DNA from: CALJDF01 sp038121105 | GTDB lineage: Bacteria; Pseudomonadota; Alphaproteobacteria; SHVP01 | Assembly: GCA_038121105.1 (NCBI GenBank) | Contig: JAYONB010000002.1 | Span: forward strand, 1 to 64,000 | DNA: 64,000 bases | Direction of reading: 5' to 3' | Shown here: positions 24,024 through 30,674 of the stretch, one piece after another | Layout: each line of letters opens with the position of its first letter | Numbering within the stretch: the first letter of the stretch is position 1 | Translations under genes and position numbers: made by a program | The notes under the pieces: model-generated | The model's input: the letters and a program-made list of their open reading frames with translations, nothing else | Told to the model about the DNA's origin: nothing | The model's database searches: none

Positions 24024-25211
24024 ATGAACTCGGTAAACCAGACAACGTCGGATCGATCCGCCGTGGCGGCCGAGGGCGACAAACCGGTGGTCTTGCAGGT
24101 CTTGCCCGAACTCGTCACCGGTGGCGTCGAGCGCGGCACCGTCGATATCGCCACGGCCATCGCCAATAGCGGTTGGGTCAGTATTGTGGCCTCCGCCGGG
24201 GGGCCCATGGTGGCGGATTTGGAGAGGGCGGGCGTCGAACACGTGACGTTGCCGCTCCAGTCGAAAAAGCCGTGGACCATTCACCGCAATGCAGGTGTGC
24301 TGACCGAACTCGCCTTCGACCGCAAGGTCGACATCATTCATGCCCGCAGTCGCGCGCCGGCGTGGAGCGCGATGATCGCGGCACGACGGATCGGGGCCCA
24401 CTTCGTGACGACCTATCACGGTGCCTACAACGCCGCGAATCCGGTCAAGAATCTCTACAACTCGGTGATGGCGCGCGGCGAACGCGTCATCGCGATTTCC
24501 GATTTCATCGCGCAGCAAATCCAGCAGCGACACAAAACAGAAGCAAGCCGCATCGTCACGATTCATCGCGGCATCGATGTTGATCTTTTCGATCCGCAAA
24601 AAACCTCGGCGGAGCGGATCATTCAACTCGCCAATGCCTGGCGGCTCCAAGACGGAATGCCGGTGATTATGCTGCCCGGCCGCCTGACACGCTGGAAGGG
24701 CCAATCGGTGTTGATCGACGCGCTAAGCCACCTCGGCCGCGACGACGTGCGCTGCCTGCTCGTAGGCTCGGACCAAGGGCGCAAGGGCTACCGGCAAGAC
24801 CTCGACAAGTTGATCCGGGACCGGGGGCTTGAGCACATTGTGCACGTCGTCGACAACTGCCGCGATATGCCGGCGGCTTACATGCTGGCCGACGTGGTGG
24901 TGTCGGCCTCGACCGACCCCGAGGCCTTCGGTCGCATTGCTGTTGAAGCGCAGGCCATGGGGCGCCCCGTCGTTGCCAGCGACCACGGCGGTGCGCGAGA
25001 GACGGTTATCCCATGGCAAACCGGATGGCTGGTAAAACCCGACGACTCCAAGGCCCTGGCGACGGCGATTGCCGAAGCGCTCGCACTTGATCCTGCGGAA
25101 CGAGAGAAGATGGCGGAAGTCGCGCGGGCTCACGTCCTGAAACAATTCACGGTCGCGCAAATGCGCGCGGCGACCTTGGCGGTTTATCGACAAATCCTGG
25201 ACCAAGCATGA
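24024..25211 (+). CDS. glycosyltransferase family 4 protein
   Basis: A 395-residue GT-B enzyme. The N-terminal domain starts VLQVLPELVTGGVERGTVDIA (the Gly-rich donor loop) and the C-terminal domain has PGRLTRWKGQ, VSASTDPEAFGRIAVEAQAMGRPVVASDHGG (E-x7-E motif). It probably adds a sugar to LPS core or another surface polysaccharide, which would fit the kds/lpt genes in this window, but the acceptor is not predictable. A small A+T-poor gap of 89 bases separates it from thrS. Confidence 0.9.
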   Translation: MNSVNQTTSDRSAVAAEGDKPVVLQVLPELVTGGVERGTVDIATAIANSGWVSIVASAGGPMVADLERAGVEHVTLPLQSKKPWTIHRNAGVLTELAFDRKVDIIHARSRAPAWSAMIAARRIGAHFVTTYHGAYNAANPVKNLYNSVMARGERVIAISDFIAQQIQQRHKTEASRIVTIHRGIDVDLFDPQKTSAERIIQLANAWRLQDGMPVIMLPGRLTRWKGQSVLIDALSHLGRDDVRCLLVGSDQGRKGYRQDLDKLIRDRGLEHIVHVVDNCRDMPAAYMLADVVVSASTDPEAFGRIAVEAQAMGRPVVASDHGGARETVIPWQTGWLVKPDDSKALATAIAEALALDPAEREKMAEVARAHVLKQFTVAQMRAATLAVYRQILDQA

Positions 25212-25300
25212 CGTGGCATGTTCTTGACTTGAGCGGCTATCGCTTGAAGTATCCGGCCCGTCCGCGGACCCGCTCCGCTTTCTAGAGTTGAACTTCGAAA

Positions 25301-27223
25301 ATGGTCGCGATCACCCTTCCCGACGGGCGTATCCAGAGCTATGACGCGCCGGTAACCGGCGCCGATATCGCAGGCGATATTGGACCAGGCCTCGCCAAGG
25401 CGGCGCTCTGCATCCGCGTAAACGGCGCTTTGTGGGATCTTTCGCGAGAGATCGGCGAAGATGCCGCAATCGAGATCGTTACCTCGAAAGATGAAGAAGA
25501 AGCGCTCGATATTCTGCGCCACGACGCGGCCCACGTTCTCGCCGAAGCCGTCAAAGAGCTTTATCCGGGCACTCAGGTGACGATCGGACCGAACGTCGAG
25601 AACGGATTTTTCTACGACTTCGCGCGCGAAGATCCGTTCACCCCCGAAGATCTCGAACGCATCGAGGCGCGGATGCATGAGATCGTCGATCGCGGCGAGG
25701 CAATTACCCGAGAGGTATGGGACCGCAACGAGGCGATCTCGTTTTTCGAGAACGAGGGCGAAACATACAAGGCTGAAATCATTCGCGATCTACCCGAGAG
25801 CGAAGACATCAGCGTCTACAAGCAGGGCGAGTTTCTCGATCTTTGCCGGGGCCCTCATTTGCCGGCGACATCGAGCCTGGGACATGCTTTCAAGTTGATG
25901 TCGGTTGCGGGCGCCTACTGGCGCGGCGATTCGCGCAACGCCATGCTGCAACGGATTTACGGCACCGCATGGCGCACCGAAAAGGAACTCAAGGCCTACC
26001 TGCATCGGCTGGAAGAAGCCGAAAAGCGCGACCATCGCAAGCTTGGGCGCGAGCTCTCGCTTTTCCATTTGCAAGAAGAAGCCGCTGGTAGCGTTTTTTG
26101 GCATCCCAAGGGATGGATGGTCTATCGCGAGGTCGAGGCCTATATGCGCCGTCGCCTCGACGCGTCCGATTACCAAGAGGTCAAGACGCCTCAGCTGATC
26201 GACCGCAAGCTATGGGAAGAATCCGGTCATTGGGAAAAGTTCCGCGACAACATGTTCACCGCGGCGGACGAGGGGGATCGGGTTCTGGCGCTCAAGCCGA
26301 TGAATTGCCCGGGGCATGTCCAGATTTTCCGCCAAGGCCTGAAGAGCTACCGCGACCTGCCGTTGCGCTTGGCGGAGTTCGGCTCCTGCCATCGCAGCGA
26401 GCCTTCCGGCGCGCTGCACGGCCTGATGCGGGTGCGCCAATTCACCCAGGACGATGCGCACATCTTCTGCGCCGAAGATCAGATCAACGTCGAAACGGTG
26501 GCCTTCTGCGAGTTGCTTCAGTCGGTCTATCGCGATTTCGGCTTCGAGAACGTCAACGTCCTGTTTGCCGACCGCCCCCCCGTTCGGGCCGGCGAAGATG
26601 CCGTTTGGGATCGGGCCGAGGCCGCGCTGCGCGAAGCGGTCGACACCACGGGCCTCGATTGGTCGCTCAATCCCGGCGAGGGCGCTTTCTACGGTCCCAA
26701 ATTGGAATTTCATCTGACCGATGCGATCGGACGGTCCTGGCAATGTGGCACGCTTCAGGTCGACTTCGTGTTGCCGGAACGTCTCGATGCCTCCTACATC
26801 GGGGAGGACGGGGCCAAGCACCGTCCGGTGATGCTCCATCGCGCCATCCTGGGCAGCTTCGAGCGTTTCATGGCGATCCTGATCGAGCACCACGCAGGAA
26901 AGCTACCGCTTTGGTTGGCGCCGGTTCAGGTCGTGGTGGCAACCATTACCGAGGCGGCGGATGATGCCGCAAAGGCGGTATGTGACCGCCTCGCGGAGGT
27001 GGGTCTTCGGGCCGAACTTGATTTGCGGAACGAGAAGATTAACTACAAGGTGCGCGAGCATTCGTTGGCCAAGACGCCGTACATCTTCGTTTTGGGCGAA
27101 CGAGAAGCCGCCGAGAACACCGTTTCGGTCCGCAAGTTGGGGGACAAACGGCAAGAAATCCTTGCGCTCGACAAGGCAGTCGATATCCTGCGCAAAGAAG
27201 CAACCCCTCCCGATTCGCGGTAG
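25301..27223 (+). CDS. thrS: threonyl-tRNA synthetase
   Basis: A 640-residue class II synthetase with the full domain set: N-terminal TGS (ITLPDGRIQSYDAPVTG), editing domain with HDAAHVLAEAV (His pair for hydrolysis of Ser-tRNA), catalytic core with MNCPGHVQIF (zinc Cys) and GLMRVRQFTQDDAHIFC (motif 2 and zinc His), motif 3 in RAILGSFERFMAILIEHHAGKLP, and the anticodon-binding domain at the end. Threonine is charged to tRNA-Thr in the cytoplasm. It is followed 35 bases later by infC, the same order as in E. coli. Confidence 0.97.
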   Translation: MVAITLPDGRIQSYDAPVTGADIAGDIGPGLAKAALCIRVNGALWDLSREIGEDAAIEIVTSKDEEEALDILRHDAAHVLAEAVKELYPGTQVTIGPNVENGFFYDFAREDPFTPEDLERIEARMHEIVDRGEAITREVWDRNEAISFFENEGETYKAEIIRDLPESEDISVYKQGEFLDLCRGPHLPATSSLGHAFKLMSVAGAYWRGDSRNAMLQRIYGTAWRTEKELKAYLHRLEEAEKRDHRKLGRELSLFHLQEEAAGSVFWHPKGWMVYREVEAYMRRRLDASDYQEVKTPQLIDRKLWEESGHWEKFRDNMFTAADEGDRVLALKPMNCPGHVQIFRQGLKSYRDLPLRLAEFGSCHRSEPSGALHGLMRVRQFTQDDAHIFCAEDQINVETVAFCELLQSVYRDFGFENVNVLFADRPPVRAGEDAVWDRAEAALREAVDTTGLDWSLNPGEGAFYGPKLEFHLTDAIGRSWQCGTLQVDFVLPERLDASYIGEDGAKHRPVMLHRAILGSFERFMAILIEHHAGKLPLWLAPVQVVVATITEAADDAAKAVCDRLAEVGLRAELDLRNEKINYKVREHSLAKTPYIFVLGEREAAENTVSVRKLGDKRQEILALDKAVDILRKEATPPDSR

Positions 27224-27258
27224 GGGTTTGTTTATGAGGCAAAAGAAGGAATAGACGG

Positions 27259-27801
27259 ATACCCAGAAGACCGCACCACGCGCCACCGCCCACATCAAAA
27301 CAAGGGCCGCGCGTCAACGGCGAAATCAACAATCCCTCGGTACGGCTGGTTGCAGCCGACGGTGAGGTGGTTGGCGTCGTTGGAATCGAAGAGGCAATGG
27401 CCATGGCTGAAGAAGCCGGGCTCGACCTCGTAGAAGTCGCCCCCAATTCGGATCCGCCCGTCTGCAAGCTACTGGACTACGGTAAGTTCAAGTACGAAGC
27501 GCAGAAGAAGGCGAACGCCGCGCGCAAAAAGCAAAAGGTCATCGAGGTCAAAGAGATCAAGATGCGCCCGGGCATCGACGATCATGACTACGATGTGAAA
27601 ATGCGCTCCATCGTTCGCTTCATCGAGGAAGGCGATAAGGTCAAGGTAACCCTGCGGTTCCGAGGTCGAGAGATGGCCCACCAGAATCTCGGCATGAAGG
27701 TTCTTGAGAAAGTCCGCGATCAGGTCGAAGAAATGGCCAAGGTCGAGCAGTTTCCCAAGATGGAAGGCCGGCTCATGACCATGGTCATCGCACCGCGCTA
27801 A
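27259..27801 (+). CDS. infC: translation initiation factor IF-3, ATA start codon
   Basis: A 180-residue IF-3. The only start that restores the conserved N-terminus is ATA at 27259. AAGAAGGA (27243-27250) sits 8 bases upstream, and the next residues PRRPHHAPPP then GPRVNGEI match the usual alphaproteobacterial IF-3 N-terminus (RRPHNAPP, GPRVNE). An in-frame TGA at 27235-27237 precludes an upstream start, and the first ATG/GTG/TTG in frame (GTG 27367) would delete much of the N-domain. The C-domain includes KLLDYGKFKYEAQKK and EIKMRPGIDDHDYDVK. Rare start codons let IF-3 repress its own synthesis in E. coli. Confidence 0.93.
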   Translation: MPRRPHHAPPPTSKQGPRVNGEINNPSVRLVAADGEVVGVVGIEEAMAMAEEAGLDLVEVAPNSDPPVCKLLDYGKFKYEAQKKANAARKKQKVIEVKEIKMRPGIDDHDYDVKMRSIVRFIEEGDKVKVTLRFRGREMAHQNLGMKVLEKVRDQVEEMAKVEQFPKMEGRLMTMVIAPR

Positions 27802-27825
27802 CCCGCTGTCTCCGGCGACACCCCT

Positions 27826-28455
27826 TTAATAGCCCGGCGCCACCGTTTCGGTGGCGAGTTCTTGGCGCGCCTGCCGGATCACTTGAAAGCCGCTGTGGAG
27901 CGCCAAACACCCCATGGCTACGCCGACGACGGCATCCGGCCATCCGGTTCCAGTGGCGAAAACGGCCCCGCCGGCAATGATGACCGCGACGTTGCTGATG
28001 GCGTCGTTTCGGGTACATAGCCATACCGTCCGGCGGTTCGAATCGCCGGATCGAAAACGAAACAGAATGAGTGCGCTCACCAAGTTGGCGACCAGAGCGG
28101 CCAAACCGATCCCGCCCATCAGCGGCGCGGACGGGATTTCGCCGGTCAGGGCGTAGTACCCGGCCGTACCGATCACCCAGATGCCGAATGCGGCCATGGT
28201 CGCGCCTTTGAGAAGCGCCGCCAAAGCGCGCCATTTCAATGCGAGACCGAGAACCGCCAAGCTGATGGCATAGGTCGCCGCGTCCCCCAGGAAGTCTAGG
28301 GCGTCGGCTTGCAGCGCCACCGAATTTCCCAGGACCCCGGCGGTGCCCTCAACGGCGAACATCCCGGCATTGACGAACAAAACGATGATCAGCGCGCGCC
28401 GGTATCGCGCGTCATCGATCGGTGGGGGGCGGTGGTCGTGCGCGCATCCGGCCAT
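27826..28455 (-). CDS. cation diffusion facilitator-type metal transporter (short form)
   Basis: A 209-residue membrane protein with about six hydrophobic segments, forming a CDF transmembrane domain without the usual C-terminal cytosolic metal-binding domain. Metal-site positions appear as D-x3-D in helix 2 (ALDFLGD) and D-x3-N in helix 5 (NDAISN) instead of the D-x3-D/H-x3-D of zinc exporters, so metal specificity is unclear. The N-terminus has CAHDHRPPP. The start at 28455 overlaps the stop of the ArsR-type regulator (ATGA), implying it is co-transcribed and metal-induced. Confidence 0.85.
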   Translation of the reverse strand: MAGCAHDHRPPPIDDARYRRALIIVLFVNAGMFAVEGTAGVLGNSVALQADALDFLGDAATYAISLAVLGLALKWRALAALLKGATMAAFGIWVIGTAGYYALTGEIPSAPLMGGIGLAALVANLVSALILFRFRSGDSNRRTVWLCTRNDAISNVAVIIAGGAVFATGTGWPDAVVGVAMGCLALHSGFQVIRQARQELATETVAPGY

Positions 28456-28757
28456 CAGTGCGGCACCTCGTTGGGGTCCGCGGGCTCGCCCACATGATCC
28501 ATCATGTCGGTGAGGACGCGGTCGATATGATGATCGTCCAGAGAATACAGCACGTGGCGCCCCTGACGTGTCGCACGGACGATACGGGTGGCGCGGAGAA
28601 GGCGTAGGTGGTGGCTCACCAGGGACGGCGACAATCCGGTGTTTTGGGCGATTTGCCCGACTGGCGTGGGCCCGGCCCGGCATTCGATTAAGACCCGGAG
28701 CCGACTGGGGTCGCCCAGGAGGCGAAACACTTCGGCTAGTTCGTGCAACTGATCCAT
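28455..28757 (-). CDS. ArsR/SmtB-family metal-sensing repressor
   Basis: A 100-residue winged-helix repressor (LGDPSRLRVLIECR, recognition helix SPSLVSHHLRLLRATRIV, wing RQGRHVLYSL). The C-terminal helix carries D-x-H-x10-H-x2-E within DDHHIDRVLTDMMDHVGE, exactly the alpha-5 zinc site of SmtB/CzrA; no alpha-3 cysteine pair is present. It should release DNA on binding Zn(II) or Co(II) and derepress itself and the CDF transporter. Its ATG lies 6 bases after the -10 box, so the message is probably leaderless. Confidence 0.92.
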   Translation of the reverse strand: MDQLHELAEVFRLLGDPSRLRVLIECRAGPTPVGQIAQNTGLSPSLVSHHLRLLRATRIVRATRQGRHVLYSLDDHHIDRVLTDMMDHVGEPADPNEVPH

Positions 28758-28763
28758 AGTTCA

Positions 28764-28791
28764 ATTATATGAATAGATGTTCATATTTCAA
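28764..28791 (-). promoter_or_regulatory. arsR-CDF promoter with embedded ArsR/SmtB operator
   Basis: On the minus strand, TTGAAA (28786-28791), a 16-base spacer and a perfect TATAAT (28764-28769) precede the arsR ATG by 6 bases. The spacer holds the inverted repeat ATATGAA-N6-TTCATAT (28767-28786), which is the 12-2-12-like operator type bound by SmtB/CzrA repressors. Binding would block both promoter elements. Confidence 0.8.
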
Positions 28792-28849
28792 TATAAAATG
28801 GCCTTTAGGTCCAACTCTTGAAACGTCCCACACTCTTGTTTTGCATCGA

Positions 28850-28884
28850 CCGGCCAGTTATAACGCCGCCCTCAAGGTGGCCGG
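28850..28884 (+). other. possible alternative hairpins in the rpmI leader
   Basis: Two mutually exclusive stems can form in the leader before rpmI: CCGGCC (28850-28855) with GGCCGG (28879-28884), and GCCGCC (28865-28870) with GGTGGC (28876-28881). They share the bases GGC at 28879-28881. Such geometry could control the rpmI-rplT operon, but no L20-binding mimic or terminator was identified. Confidence 0.3.
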
Positions 28885-28940
28885 GCCGAAGGGCATTGCC
28901 TATCCGCCGAATAGCTTCATGTCCGACGAAAGGAAGCAAA

Positions 28941-29138
28941 ATGCCCAAGATGAAGACCAAGAGCGGTGCGAAAAAACGCTTTCGGCTGACGGGCACGGGC
29001 AAGGTTCGGATGAACCAAGCCAACAAGCAGCACGGCATGATCAAGCGCACCAACAAACAGATTCGCCAGCAACGCGGCACGTCGATCTTGAGCGCGGCTG
29101 ACGCGAAGATCGTCAAAAAATTCCTTCCGTACGGTTAG
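28941..29138 (+). CDS. rpmI: 50S ribosomal protein L35
   Basis: A 65-residue ribosomal protein, MPKMKTKSGAKKRFRLTGTG onward, ending KKFLPYG. It is highly basic and of normal length. The ATG at 28941 has AAAGGA upstream; the frame opens earlier, but that extension is not conserved. It is followed after 9 bases by rplT. It is separated from infC by the divergent metal-resistance pair, whereas infC-rpmI-rplT is contiguous in many bacteria. Confidence 0.97.
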   Translation: MPKMKTKSGAKKRFRLTGTGKVRMNQANKQHGMIKRTNKQIRQQRGTSILSAADAKIVKKFLPYG

Positions 29139-29147
29139 GGCGACGCC

Positions 29148-29534
29148 ATGGCACGTGTAAAACGGGGCGTCACCACACACGCCCGTCATCGTAAGGTCGT
29201 CAAAGCCGCTAAAGGCTTTCGCGGTAGTGGGAATAGCAACTTTCGGACCGCGATCGAGCGAGTCGAAAAGAGCCTGCAGTATGCGTACCGGGATCGCCGC
29301 GTCCGCAAACGGCAGTTCCGCGCCCTGTGGATCCAACGCATCAACGCGGCGGCCCGCGAGCATGGTCTGACCTATGGCCGATTTATCAACGGTCTCAAGC
29401 TTGCAGGGGTCGAGGTGGATCGGAAGATTTTGGCCGACCTCGCCGTCAAAGAGCCTGGGGCCTTTAGTAAGCTCGCCGAGGCGGCCCAGGCCGCTCTCGA
29501 TACCGCACCGGAAAAGGCTGACGCGAAGGCCTAA
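29148..29534 (+). CDS. rplT: 50S ribosomal protein L20
   Basis: A 128-residue 23S rRNA-binding assembly protein. It begins MARVKRGVTTHARHRKVV and has the conserved RDRRVRKRQFRALWIQRIN and GLTYGRFINGL segments. Eight or so extra Ala/Glu/Lys residues close the C-terminus (DTAPEKADAKA), as in other alphaproteobacteria. It lies between rpmI and pheS in the standard order. Confidence 0.97.
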   Translation: MARVKRGVTTHARHRKVVKAAKGFRGSGNSNFRTAIERVEKSLQYAYRDRRVRKRQFRALWIQRINAAAREHGLTYGRFINGLKLAGVEVDRKILADLAVKEPGAFSKLAEAAQAALDTAPEKADAKA

Positions 29535-29591
29535 GACCCGGCCCTCTCGGAAAGTCACTCTCGAAGGGCCCGACTGGGAGCCCTCTAAGTG

Positions 29592-30674
29592 ATGACCATG
29601 CAGGACCCGAAAGAAACCGAAACCGAATTGATGGCCGCCGTGAGCGGTGCCGAGACGCTCGACGCGCTGGAGCAGGTGCGGGTCGGCGCGCTTGGTCGTA
29701 AAGGGCGTATTACCGACCTAATGAAGTCACTCGGGTCGATGTCGCCGGATGAACGCCGAACCGCGGGCCCTCTTCTGAACGGGCTTAAGGACCGTATCTC
29801 CCAGGCCATCGATGCTCGTCGCGGCACGTTGGAAGAAGCGGCCCTAGAGGCACGGCTTCAAGAAGAACACATAGATCTGACCCTGCCGACACGTCCGGAA
29901 ATGACCGGTTCGGTTCACCCGGTTAGTCAGGTGACCGAAGAAATCATCGCGATTTTCGCCGACATGGGGTTCGCGTTGGCCGAAGGGCCGGACATCGAGG
30001 ACGATTTCCACAACTTCACCGCGCTCAATATGCCGCCCGAACATCCGGCCCGGCAGATGCACGATACGTTCTATCTATCGGGCGAGCAGGACGGCACGCG
30101 GAAACTGTTGCGCACGCATACTTCGACGGTTCAGATCCGCGCGATGATGTCGCAGCCGCCGCCCCACCGAATCATCGTGCCGGGGCGCACATACCGGTCG
30201 GATTCCGACATCACTCACACGCCGATGTTCCACCAGGTCGAAGGCCTCGTGATCGACCGGACCACGCATATGGGACACCTCAAAGGGTGTCTGATCGAAT
30301 TCGTCCGTGCGTTCTTCGATGTCGACGATCTGCCGTATCGATTCCGGCCGAGCTATTTTCCGTTCACCGAGCCGAGCGCCGAAATGGATATCGGTTGTGC
30401 CCGCGGCGATGGCGAACTCCGGATCGGCGCAGGTGACGAATGGTTGGAGATTCTCGGTTGCGGCATGGTCAACCCGCGGGTGTTGGAGAACTGCGGTGTG
30501 GACCCCAACGAGTACCAGGGTTTCGCCTTCGGGATGGGTATCGATCGCATCGCGATGTTGAAATACGGCATTCCCGATTTGCGTGCGTTCTTTGACTCCG
30601 ACCTCCGGTGGCTCCGCCATTATGGGTTCAGTGCCCTTGATGTGCCGACCCTAGCTGGAGGGTTGGCGCGATGA
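29592..30674 (+). CDS. pheS: phenylalanyl-tRNA synthetase alpha subunit
   Basis: A 360-residue catalytic subunit of the (alpha-beta)2 class II enzyme. The N-terminal coiled coil (EQVRVGALGRKGRITDLMKSLG) is followed by class II motif 2 around LLRTHTSTVQIRAM and GRTYRSD, the Phe-binding HQVEGLVID and RPSYFPFTEPSAEMD, and motif 3 GFAFGMGIDRIAML. GTG 29589, ATG 29592 and ATG 29598 are all possible starts; 29592 is taken. Its stop overlaps the pheT start (ATGA). Confidence 0.96.
   Translation: MTMQDPKETETELMAAVSGAETLDALEQVRVGALGRKGRITDLMKSLGSMSPDERRTAGPLLNGLKDRISQAIDARRGTLEEAALEARLQEEHIDLTLPTRPEMTGSVHPVSQVTEEIIAIFADMGFALAEGPDIEDDFHNFTALNMPPEHPARQMHDTFYLSGEQDGTRKLLRTHTSTVQIRAMMSQPPPHRIIVPGRTYRSDSDITHTPMFHQVEGLVIDRTTHMGHLKGCLIEFVRAFFDVDDLPYRFRPSYFPFTEPSAEMDIGCARGDGELRIGAGDEWLEILGCGMVNPRVLENCGVDPNEYQGFAFGMGIDRIAMLKYGIPDLRAFFDSDLRWLRHYGFSALDVPTLAGGLAR

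Noticed and set aside
25212..25300. Attenuator or T-box leader before thrS
   Set aside because: The gap is only 89 bases, without a terminator hairpin or the T-box TGGNACC element; T-boxes are also not expected in alphaproteobacteria.
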